From Mesorhizobium ciceri biovar biserrulae WSM1271 (GTDB lineage Bacteria > Pseudomonadota > Alphaproteobacteria > Rhizobiales > Rhizobiaceae), in the NCBI RefSeq assembly GCF_000185905.1, contig NC_014923.1, forward strand, positions 5,479,501 to 5,543,500: DNA of 64,000 nt, written 5' to 3'. The notes under the pieces were generated by a model. That model had not been told where the DNA came from and searched no databases. It worked only from the letters and a program-made list of their open reading frames with translations. Positions within the stretch are counted from its first letter, which is position 1, and the number at the start of each line of letters is the position of its first letter. Shown here piece by piece: positions 33,735 through 41,318 of the stretch. The position numbers were made by a program, and so were the translations under genes.

Positions 33735-34436
33735 TCATGCCGCCACTCCGAAATAGGCAGAGTGGATATCTTCGCGCGTGACCTCGGCCGCCCTGGCGGC
33801 CAGCGTGACGCGACCCTCCATCATGCAGTAGACGCGGTCGGCCACTGCCAGCGCCTTGCCGATATCTTGCTCCACCAGCACGATCGCGGCGCCGCCTTGG
33901 CGGATCCTGGGAAGTGCTGCGTAGATATCGCGGATAACGACGGGCGCGAGGCCAAGGCTGATCTCGTCGCAAAGCAGCAATTCGGGGTTCGACATCAGCG
34001 CCCGGCCGATCGCCACCATCTGCTGCTGGCCACCCGAGAGCGCGGTACCGGGGCTCTTGCGCCGCTCGCCCAAGATCGGGAAAAGGTCATGGACCGCGTC
34101 GAGGCTCCACGGCCCCTGCACCTTACGCGCCTGCCCGCCGACCAGCAGGTTTTCCTCGACGGTCAGCGAAGGGAACAGCCGGCGCCCCTCCGGCACCATG
34201 GCGATGCCGCGCTTCATGATCTCGGCCGAAGACAGCGCGCCGATCGGCTCGTCCCTGTGCAGCACCATGCCGGGCGCGTTGCCGATCACGCCGGTGATCG
34301 AGCGCATCAGCGTGGATTTGCCGGCGCCGTTGGCGCCGATGATCGCCACGCATTCGCCCGCGGCCACGGTGATATCCACACCGAACAGCGCCCGGAACTG
34401 GCCGTAATCCGCGGTGAGGCCGCGCGTTTCCAGCAT
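33735..34436 (-). CDS. Branched-chain-type ABC ATPase LivF (transporter 2)
   Basis: This 233-residue ATPase has Walker A GANGAGKST, the signature LSGGQQQMV and Walker B LLLCDEISLGLAP. Its ATG overlaps the livG stop by one base (TGATG). The protein is clearly paralogous to LivF of set 1, supporting duplication of the whole importer block. Confidence 0.9.
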   Translation of the reverse strand: MLETRGLTADYGQFRALFGVDITVAAGECVAIIGANGAGKSTLMRSITGVIGNAPGMVLHRDEPIGALSSAEIMKRGIAMVPEGRRLFPSLTVEENLLVGGQARKVQGPWSLDAVHDLFPILGERRKSPGTALSGGQQQMVAIGRALMSNPELLLCDEISLGLAPVVIRDIYAALPRIRQGGAAIVLVEQDIGKALAVADRVYCMMEGRVTLAARAAEVTREDIHSAYFGVAA

Positions 34437-35152
34437 CAGACCTCGAGCCCCAGATAGATTTCGCGAACCGCCTTCGAGGCCATGATCTCATCAGGCGCGC
34501 CGATCCCGATCACGCGCCCGAAATTCAGCACGAGGAGCCGCTCGACCACCGAATTCAGGGCATGCAGCACATGCTCGATCCAGATGATGGTGGTCCCCCT
34601 CGCGTGGATGGCTCTGATCGTCGCGACCAGGGCCTTGCATTCGCCCTCCGTCAGACCGCCCGCGATCTCGTCCAGAAGCAGAAGTTCGGGGCCTGTCGCC
34701 AAGGCGCGGGCGAGTTCCAGGCGCTTGCGGTCGAGAAGGCTCAACGAGCCGGCCACGAAATTGGCTTTCCTGAGAAGCTCCGTCGCCTCGAGGATACCAG
34801 CGCAATCCTCGACCATCTCGGCCTCGCGTCCGCCGCGGCCGAAGGCGGCGGCGGTCAAGAGATTTTCGAACACGGTCAGCCCCTCGAAAGGCTGCGGAAT
34901 CTGGAAGCTGCGGCCGACGCCCATGCGCACCCGCTCCATGGCCGGAGCGCGGGTCACGTCGCGGCCGAGGAATTCGATGCGACCCTCATTTGCAAACAGA
35001 TTGCCGGTGATCAGGTTGAAGAGCGTCGATTTTCCCGCGCCGTTCGGGCCGATAATGCCCAGCGCTTCGCCGCGCGGCACGCTGACGGTCACGGAATCCG
35101 CAACCTTCAGGGCGCCGAAGGACTTCGAAACGTTTTCCAGCCTGAGTATCAT
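34436..35152 (-). CDS. Branched-chain-type ABC ATPase LivG (transporter 2)
   Basis: This 238-residue ATPase has Walker A GPNGAGKST, Walker B LLLLDEIAGGLTEGE and the LivG-type segment LSLLDRKRLELARAL. I chose the ATG at 35152 because AAGGA lies eight bases upstream; an ATG three codons earlier (35161) sits directly on that site. It follows the binding protein by 59 bases. Confidence 0.88.
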   Translation of the reverse strand: MILRLENVSKSFGALKVADSVTVSVPRGEALGIIGPNGAGKSTLFNLITGNLFANEGRIEFLGRDVTRAPAMERVRMGVGRSFQIPQPFEGLTVFENLLTAAAFGRGGREAEMVEDCAGILEATELLRKANFVAGSLSLLDRKRLELARALATGPELLLLDEIAGGLTEGECKALVATIRAIHARGTTIIWIEHVLHALNSVVERLLVLNFGRVIGIGAPDEIMASKAVREIYLGLEV

Positions 35153-35211
35153 CACAGTCATCCTTGGGTCGCGCCGAACGAGGGCGGCGGTATCAGCCGC
35201 CCCCGGCAGCG

Positions 35212-36486
35212 TCAGGCCAGGGCTTCCATCTTGCCAGCGGTGGGAATCTCGGTAGCGCCGGCGTTCTCGACGATCACCAGATCGAACCCGCCACCGGCCT
35301 TCTTCCGCCACTGGCCGCCAACGAGCGGCGTCTTGCAGACGTTCTTCGCGGCGAAAGGCGGCAGTCCCGCACCGCTCCATGCCACTTTCCCCACCACCGT
35401 CGTCATGTCGGTGGCGGCTATGGCCGCCGCGATCGCCTCGGCATTGGTCGGATCCGAAACGCGCCCCATGACATTGGCCGCCACCTCGAACAGCGAATGG
35501 ACAAAACCGATCGGCTGCGTCCAGGGACGCCCGGTCTTGGCGGTGAAATCCGCCGCGATTTCCGCCGAGCTCTCGCCCGTCACGGACGATTTGAACGGAT
35601 GCGAGGCCGACCACCAGACCTCGGATGAGAGGTTGTGGCCAGCATCGCCCAGCGTCTCGACCGATTGCGGAAAGAGGATCGCTTTGGCCACCGTTATCGC
35701 CTTGGGCTTGAAGCCCTGCTGGCGGGCCTGGTTCCAGAAGGTGGTGAAGTCCGGCGGAATGACCACACCGGTGACGATCTCGGCATTGGCCGCCTTGAAG
35801 GCGTTGACCTGCGCGGTGAAATCGTCCGACAGGTTCTGATAGCGGCCGGGATCGGCAAGGCTGAAACCGGCGGCATCGAGGCCCGGCTTCAAGCCGTTCT
35901 TCGGATCACCCCAGGCATTGCCGTCGGCATCGTTGGGGAACAGCCCGCCCACCTTGCCGTTGGTGGAAAGCTGCTTCCACATACCGGTGTAGACGGCGAT
36001 GATGTCTTCGAGACCCCAGAAATAATGATAGGCAAAGTTGAAAGGCTTCCACGAGGACGGATCGGCCGGATTGCCCTGCTGGCCGATGAACCAGGGCTGC
36101 CACGGCGCCATCGTCGAGATCACCGGCACGCCCTCCGCCTCGCAGGTGGTGGCCACCGGATTGGTGTTCTCGGGCGTCGAGCCGACGAGCATCAGGTTGA
36201 TCTCGTCATCGACGATCAGGCTCTTGGCCACCTCGGCCGCGCGATTGGGGTTCGACTGGCTGTCCTTGACGATGACCTCGAAGTTCTTGCCCGCCTCGGA
36301 AGCGAGGAAGGCCTTGATGTTGTAGTCATCGCTTTCCGCGAAGCCGGCGAGCGGCCCCGTCTGCGGCGAAACATAGCCCAGGCGGATCTTGGCGCCTTGC
36401 GCGATGGCCGGCGTCGCCAGGCGCGAACCGGCGAGCGCCAGGCCTGTCGCCGCCGAGGCTTTCAGTAGGCTGCGTCTTGTGATCAT
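35212..36486 (-). CDS. Tat-exported ABC substrate-binding protein (transporter 2)
   Basis: This 424-residue Peripla_BP_6-type protein has a twin-arginine start (TRRSLLKAS), a hydrophobic stretch and a TPAIAQG cleavage site near residue 30. The mature part begins KIRLGYVSPQTGPLAG. The C-terminal CKTPLVGGQW segment is shared with the binding protein at 26900-28207. It is the first gene of the second importer set, 27 bases after the maleylacetate reductase. Confidence 0.88.
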   Translation of the reverse strand: MITRRSLLKASAATGLALAGSRLATPAIAQGAKIRLGYVSPQTGPLAGFAESDDYNIKAFLASEAGKNFEVIVKDSQSNPNRAAEVAKSLIVDDEINLMLVGSTPENTNPVATTCEAEGVPVISTMAPWQPWFIGQQGNPADPSSWKPFNFAYHYFWGLEDIIAVYTGMWKQLSTNGKVGGLFPNDADGNAWGDPKNGLKPGLDAAGFSLADPGRYQNLSDDFTAQVNAFKAANAEIVTGVVIPPDFTTFWNQARQQGFKPKAITVAKAILFPQSVETLGDAGHNLSSEVWWSASHPFKSSVTGESSAEIAADFTAKTGRPWTQPIGFVHSLFEVAANVMGRVSDPTNAEAIAAAIAATDMTTVVGKVAWSGAGLPPFAAKNVCKTPLVGGQWRKKAGGGFDLVIVENAGATEIPTAGKMEALA

Positions 36487-36513
36487 GTTTGGTTCCTCCC
36501 TCTTGTTTTGTTC

Positions 36514-37578
36514 TCAGTCCCCCGGACGGCGTCCCTCCCACGCCGCCTGAAGGAGTTCCCTTATCGATCCCGGATCAATCGGCCTTGGATTCGCATAGGC
36601 ATTCTTCACCGCGATTGCCGCCGCGCGGTCGAGATCGGCCTCCTCGATGCCGATCGCCTTCAGGCTCAGCGGAGAGCCGACCGACTGTGCGAAATCCCAG
36701 AGCCCGCCGCCCGCCGAACCACCACCGAATGCCTCAGCGATCGGGCGCAGCAGATCGGGCACCGCCGCTTCGTTGAAGGCGGTCGTGTAGGGCAGCAGGA
36801 TGGCGTGGGTTTCGGCGTGCGGCGTGTCGAACGAGCCGCCGAAGACGTGCGCCAGCTTGTGATGCAGCGCCATCGAGACATAGCCGAGTGCGGTCGAGCA
36901 GCACCACGCCGCATAGAGCGCCTGCGTCCGGGCCGCGCGATCCTGCGGATTGCCGATCAACCTTGGAATGCCTTCCCGGAAGGCAACCATGGCATCCCTG
37001 CACATCAGCACGATGACCGGATTGCGATCGGGGGCATACAAGGCTTCCATCGCATGAGCGATCGCGTTCATCGCCGAGGTTACGGTGAGATTTACCGGCA
37101 AGCTCAGTGTCAGATCGACGTCGTAGATCACCGTCTCTGGGCGAATGTCCGGCGAGCGGCGGGTGGTCTTCTCGCCGGCTGCCGTCTCGCCGAGTATGTC
37201 GGTCATTTCCGAGCCGGCATAGGTGGTGGGAATGACCACCTGGTCGGCGCCCGTGCGCACGGCAATGGCCTTGCCGAGCCCAGTGGTCGAGCCGCCGCCG
37301 AGGCTGACGACCGCCGAAGCGCCACTGCCGCGGAAGGTATCGATGGCCTTTTCCGTGACCTCGACAGGGGTATGCATGACCGCGCCGGCAAAGATCCCGG
37401 CGGCGAGGCCACCAAGGCTTGCGGCCAGCCTTTCCGCATCGCCCTTCTGATGCGGCGTCGAAAGCACCATCACCTTTTCATGGCCGAGCCGCCGGACTTC
37501 CTCCTCGACGCGAGCCATGGTGCCGGCACCGAAGACCACCCGTGTCGTCAGGCCCGGAAAGGTGAAGCTGTCCATCAT
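36514..37578 (-). CDS. Maleylacetate reductase (iron alcohol dehydrogenase superfamily)
   Basis: This 354-residue protein has the N-terminal FPGLTTRVVFGAG, the nucleotide motif VVSLGGGSTTGLGKA near residue 90 and the PTTYAGSEMT segment typical of maleylacetate reductases. Histidines in AIAHAMEAL and HHKLAHVFGG mark the active-site cleft. It reduces maleylacetate to 3-oxoadipate with NAD(P)H, the step after hydroxyquinol cleavage. Two adjacent ATGs overlap the esterase stop. It is the only maleylacetate reductase for two dioxygenases in the operon. Confidence 0.9.
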   Translation of the reverse strand: MMDSFTFPGLTTRVVFGAGTMARVEEEVRRLGHEKVMVLSTPHQKGDAERLAASLGGLAAGIFAGAVMHTPVEVTEKAIDTFRGSGASAVVSLGGGSTTGLGKAIAVRTGADQVVIPTTYAGSEMTDILGETAAGEKTTRRSPDIRPETVIYDVDLTLSLPVNLTVTSAMNAIAHAMEALYAPDRNPVIVLMCRDAMVAFREGIPRLIGNPQDRAARTQALYAAWCCSTALGYVSMALHHKLAHVFGGSFDTPHAETHAILLPYTTAFNEAAVPDLLRPIAEAFGGGSAGGGLWDFAQSVGSPLSLKAIGIEEADLDRAAAIAVKNAYANPRPIDPGSIRELLQAAWEGRRPGD

Positions 37579-38234
37579 CGCGCCGCCTCCATGCGCGGGC
37601 CACGCCCGGCCGCGAGGTCGTCGAGGATAGTGCCCAGCATGGCAATCTCGGCGTCCGAGACCTCATGGCCGCGGCCCGGGAACAGATCGGCCCGCAGGCT
37701 CGCGCCAATCCGGCCCAGCGATTGCGCGGCATCGGCAAACGCCGAGACCGGTATCCACGGATCGGCATCACCACCGGAAAGATAAATCGGCATTCCGGCC
37801 GGCGCCGCCTCGGATCTTTCGTCCGCCGGAACGCCGACACGGCAGCCCGTGAAGGCCGCCAAAGCGTCCGGCGGCGGCAGCCCCGCACAGAGATATTCGA
37901 TCGAGAGACACGCCCCTTGCGAGAAGCCCGCGAGAAGCAGCGGCAGTCCGGGCAGTTCGGCACGCGCCGCAACCATTGCGGCCGCAAGGTGGTCGAGCGC
38001 GTCAGAGAGCTGCGCGCGGGCGACCGACGTCAACGGGTCGACGGCACGCGCCTCCCACCACATGCCGTGCGGCGCGCGCGGCAGGATGAAGGCCACGGCC
38101 GACGCGGAAAGCCGCGACAGCACATGGGACTGCATCTCTTCGGGCGATTGGCCGCGGCCGTGGACGAAGACGCAAATCGCCTTAGCCTCCGGGCCTCTTG
38201 GCCCAAGCCGGAGCGGACCGCTGCCTGAACTCAC
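37575..38234 (-). CDS. Phospholipase/carboxylesterase family hydrolase (MhqD-like)
   Basis: This 219-residue alpha/beta hydrolase has the family motif FVHGRGQSP, the nucleophile motif AGFSQGACLS, the aspartate in GGDADPWIP and the histidine in GRGHEVS. The GTG at 38234 is preferred: it overlaps the upstream stop (GTGA) and has an AGGCGGA-like site; longer TTG starts run into the neighbour. Together with the glyoxalase-fold dioxygenase upstream it resembles the MhqO-MhqD pair of Bacillus, linked to hydroquinone stress and breakdown. Confidence 0.82.
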   Translation of the reverse strand: MSSGSGPLRLGPRGPEAKAICVFVHGRGQSPEEMQSHVLSRLSASAVAFILPRAPHGMWWEARAVDPLTSVARAQLSDALDHLAAAMVAARAELPGLPLLLAGFSQGACLSIEYLCAGLPPPDALAAFTGCRVGVPADERSEAAPAGMPIYLSGGDADPWIPVSAFADAAQSLGRIGASLRADLFPGRGHEVSDAEIAMLGTILDDLAAGRGPRMEAAR

Positions 38235-39190
38235 GCGAAATCCGCCTGTTCCAGGCCGGCCTGCAATTCGCTCTCGCGGTCCTTGAACCAAGGCGGGAAG
38301 ACCAGCGTCTTGCCGATCTGGCCCGGAGGCTCGTCCTTGGCCCAGCCTTCCGGCGTGGTCCAGGCAATTTCGAACAGCGCGCCGCCGGGCGAGCGGACAT
38401 AACAGGACTTGAAGTAGTTGCGGTCCTTCTGCTCCGATATGTCCGTGAAGCCGAGGCCCTCGATATGAGCGCGCAGCTTCAACTGGTTCTCTTCGTCGCC
38501 GGTGTTGAGGGCGAGGTGGTGGATCGTGCCTCCCGCCAGAGTCCAGGTGCCCTGCGGGCTGTCGCGGTCGACAATGACCTCCACGCGCTGTGCGACGCCG
38601 GCCGCATCCGGCACGCGGAACACGAGCCCCTCGTGGTCGTCGGCCTCTTTCTCCATCGGCAATGCGATGGTCAGGAAGTCGTCCATGGCGGTGCGGTCCA
38701 TCACCGCCACCACGGCGCCGTAGATTCCCTTGATGCCGTGGGCCTTGCCGATGCCCTGCGCCTCGTTGGTGATGGGCGCGCGGGGATCCCTGTCGCTTTC
38801 CACCAGCTCATGCGGGATGCCGCAGGGATGTGCGAAAGCCGCACGGTCGGCGCCAAAACGGGTGATCTTGATGGCCTCGATGCCGCGCGCATTCAACCGG
38901 TCGACCCAGAAATCCGCGGCGCCCCTGGGGATCGACTGCATGATGGTGCGCGACTGATTGGACCCGCGGCGGCCATAGACGCCCGGCTTGCGGAACGGGA
39001 AGGTGGTGATGATCGTCGACGCATCGCCATTGGGCGAGCCGTAATAGAGGTGGTAGACCGGGATGACGCCGTCGAACAAGACGGTGCGCTTCACCGAATG
39101 CAGGCCGAGCGCCTTGGTATAGAAATCAAAATCTTCCTGAGCGCTGTCGGTCGAGAGCGTCAAATGGTGGTAGCCGCTGATACGTGCCAT
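38231..39190 (-). CDS. Glyoxalase-fold ring-cleavage dioxygenase (MhqO/MhqA-like)
   Basis: This 319-residue vicinal-oxygen-chelate protein has two glyoxalase-type modules. The opening GYHHLTLSTDSAQEDFDFYTK has the first metal histidine, IHHLALNT supplies a second, and FEIAWTTPEGW the glutamate. It is similar to MhqO/MhqA/YkcA-type proteins, proposed to open hydroquinone rings. It lies 3 bases after the second intradiol dioxygenase and overlaps the MhqD-like esterase, implying coordinated synthesis. Its real substrate is uncertain. Confidence 0.8.
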   Translation of the reverse strand: MARISGYHHLTLSTDSAQEDFDFYTKALGLHSVKRTVLFDGVIPVYHLYYGSPNGDASTIITTFPFRKPGVYGRRGSNQSRTIMQSIPRGAADFWVDRLNARGIEAIKITRFGADRAAFAHPCGIPHELVESDRDPRAPITNEAQGIGKAHGIKGIYGAVVAVMDRTAMDDFLTIALPMEKEADDHEGLVFRVPDAAGVAQRVEVIVDRDSPQGTWTLAGGTIHHLALNTGDEENQLKLRAHIEGLGFTDISEQKDRNYFKSCYVRSPGGALFEIAWTTPEGWAKDEPPGQIGKTLVFPPWFKDRESELQAGLEQADFA

Positions 39191-39193
39191 CGG

Positions 39194-40099
39194 TCATCTC
39201 CTCCCAGAGGTTTCGGTATCGCTCCGCCGCTGCGGGCAGAGCACGAGGTTGAGGTCGAGCGCGTGCTTGCGTTTTCCTCCATTGGGCGGCAGCGCGCGGA
39301 ACTCGGCCATGAGTTCGGGTTTGACCCCGAAGATGGCATCCCGGCCGATCGCAGGGTCCGACCGGTCGAAGATGTGGGTCGTCAGCGTCTCGAAGTCCTC
39401 CGCCGAGACGCGAAAATGGATATGGGCCGGCCGCTCGAGGCCAAGGCCGAGCGCTGACATCAATTGACCGACCGGTCCGTCCGACGGCAGCGTATAGCCC
39501 TTCGGCTTCACCGTCGTGAAGCGGAACCGTCCCTGCGGATCGGTACGGAAGCGTCCGCGCAGATTGAATTCCGGCTGCCGGTCGGGTTCCTGGTTCTCGT
39601 AGAGACCCTCGGCATTGGCCTGCCAGATCTCGACCGTCGCATCGCTGACCCCCGCGCCGTCGAGCGCGACGATGCGGCCCGCGACCTCCAGCGGCTCGCC
39701 CTTGTGATCGCGCGAGATGTTCGCGCCGGGTGGCATCTCCGGCACGTCGGCCCGGTAGAAGGGCCCGGCCAGGGTGTTTGGTGTCGCTCCGGCGGGGCGC
39801 GGGCTGTTCTGATCCTCGATCAGCGAAGACACGCCCAGGACGTCGGCGAACAGCACCCATTCCTGGCGCCGCGCATCGGCGTAGTGGCCAACCTCGGTCA
39901 GAAAATCGATCGCCTGGCGGAATTCCTCGCCGGAGGGCCGCAACTCCACGATCAGCGCGTGCAAACCATCCACGGCTGCCTGCGCCGCCGCCGCCAGGCG
40001 GGACTGGCCCATTGCCGTCAGGCGCCGCGAGAATTCCTCGGCCTGCGTCGATATCGCCTTGGGGGACTCATCCCGCTTCGGGTCGTGCTGGCCGTGCAT
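39194..40099 (-). CDS. Intradiol ring-cleavage dioxygenase, hydroxyquinol 1,2-dioxygenase type (copy 2)
   Basis: This 301-residue protein has the same two-domain layout as copy 1, with iron ligands visible in GLYENQ (Tyr), KGYTLPSDGPVG (Tyr) and RPAHIHF (two His). It is paralogous but clearly diverged from the dioxygenase at 29089-29979. The ATG at 40099 has a GGAGG site 11 bases upstream; a longer start would overlap the divergent lysR gene. It is the first gene of the 21-gene polycistron. Confidence 0.87.
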   Translation of the reverse strand: MHGQHDPKRDESPKAISTQAEEFSRRLTAMGQSRLAAAAQAAVDGLHALIVELRPSGEEFRQAIDFLTEVGHYADARRQEWVLFADVLGVSSLIEDQNSPRPAGATPNTLAGPFYRADVPEMPPGANISRDHKGEPLEVAGRIVALDGAGVSDATVEIWQANAEGLYENQEPDRQPEFNLRGRFRTDPQGRFRFTTVKPKGYTLPSDGPVGQLMSALGLGLERPAHIHFRVSAEDFETLTTHIFDRSDPAIGRDAIFGVKPELMAEFRALPPNGGKRKHALDLNLVLCPQRRSDTETSGRR

Positions 40100-40179
40100 T
40101 CCGCCGGGGCCTCCCTTCCCCTTGCCAAGCGGGATAGCACGGCCCGACGCGATGCTTGATGAGATGTGACGTCCCTTGT

Positions 40180-40194
40180 ATAGCGTTTTGCTAT
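40180..40194. promoter_or_regulatory. LysR-type binding box overlapping the lysR start codon
   Basis: ATAGC-GTTTT-GCTAT is a perfect 5-bp inverted repeat with the LysR T-N11-A spacing. Its right arm contains the first two bases of the lysR ATG (40193). A half-site ATAGC lies at 40134-40138 in the same 93-base divergent gap. Binding here could switch on the catabolic operon and block lysR itself. Confidence 0.55.
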
Positions 40195-41143
40195 GAAGCT
40201 GAACGAGCGCCACCTCATGCAGCTCGCCGCGGTGCTGGATGCCGGCGGCGTGTCGGAAGGAGCCGCCATGCTGGGCTTGACCCAGCCGGCGGTCAGCCGA
40301 TCACTGGCCATGCTGGAGGCGCGGGTGGGTGAGCCGCTGTTCCTCAAGGGCCGCCGGCCGCTGCAGGCGACGCCGCTCGGCTTCCAGCTGGCGGCGCAGG
40401 GCCGCACGATCATCACCGCGTCCCGCAAGGCGTCGGATGCGGTGCAGGGTTTCATGAAAGGAACGAAGGGCGTCGTGCGTGTCGGCGGCGTGCCGTTCTT
40501 CATGGACGCGATGATCAGCCGGATGATCGGAGAGTTCCAGAAGCTCGAACCCGAGGTCACCGTTCAGCAGAGCTATATGAACCTGCCCGAGATGGTCGCG
40601 GCACTGGACAGCAACCAGATCGACCTCGGCATCGTGCCGATCGGCGTGCTCGACCTTGGTCCCGGCTTCGAATTCACCGAAATCCTGCCCGGACGCAATG
40701 TCGTGGCTTGCCGGCCCGATCATCCCCTGCTGCGAAATCGCCGCCTCAGGGCGCATGACCTGACCAGCTTTCCCTGGGTGGCTCCCCTGCCCGGCTCTCC
40801 GCTGATGTCGGACCTGCAGATGATCCTGATGAGCATCGGCATGTCGGACCTGAACATCCGCTATTCGGGAGGCTCGCTGATGAGCGTGATCAACTTCCTT
40901 GCCGAAACCGATGCGTTGGCCGTGCTGCCATTCTCCGTGGTCTTCGCGCAGCGCAAGGAGAGCCGGGTTACGGTGCTGCCCTACGAAATCCCGCAGCCCA
41001 GCCGCTCACTCGGTATCCTTCGCCGGGTCAGCGGACCACGCTCACCGGCGGCAGAGCGCTTCGCCGGCCACGTCACGACCGCCTTCGAAAACCTGAAGCA
41101 CATCATCAAACGGCATGAGAATGCCGTTGTCTGGGGACGGTAA
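40193..41143 (+). CDS. LysR-family transcriptional regulator of the aromatic operon
   Basis: This 316-residue regulator has the N-terminal winged helix-turn-helix (EGAAMLGLTQPAVSRSLAMLE, about residues 22-42) and a periplasmic-binding-like effector domain. It is divergent from the 21-gene catabolic operon, the usual layout for a LysR activator responding to an aromatic or ring-cleavage product. No ribosome site precedes the ATG and the operator overlaps it, so the mRNA may be leaderless or poorly translated. A later ATG (40214) would cut into the first helix. Confidence 0.88.
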   Translation: MKLNERHLMQLAAVLDAGGVSEGAAMLGLTQPAVSRSLAMLEARVGEPLFLKGRRPLQATPLGFQLAAQGRTIITASRKASDAVQGFMKGTKGVVRVGGVPFFMDAMISRMIGEFQKLEPEVTVQQSYMNLPEMVAALDSNQIDLGIVPIGVLDLGPGFEFTEILPGRNVVACRPDHPLLRNRRLRAHDLTSFPWVAPLPGSPLMSDLQMILMSIGMSDLNIRYSGGSLMSVINFLAETDALAVLPFSVVFAQRKESRVTVLPYEIPQPSRSLGILRRVSGPRSPAAERFAGHVTTAFENLKHIIKRHENAVVWGR

Positions 41144-41318
41144 ACCAGCCTCGCTATTCGAATGATGCGGTAGCGTCACACAACGCGCATGTTTCCTCCA
41201 GCCGGAGGCGCTTCATCCCCGCGTCGCCGGTTAGGCTCGACGGCCGCCCGCCCCCAAAAGCCGTCGGGCCGCCAGAAATCCCGATATCCTATTGGTCACG
41301 CCCTCCTCCACCTCGCCA

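Noticed and set aside
33664..33737. A 24-codon frame bridging livF and livH of the second importer
   Set aside because: It starts in the livF stop and ends in the livH start region, but is very short, has no motif, and has no counterpart in the first importer set.
41238..41266. Inverted repeat CGACGGC/GCCGTCG between lysR and the fusion protein as a terminator
   Set aside because: The loop is 15 bases, the stem only 7 bp and no T-run follows. It is possible but too weak to list as a feature.
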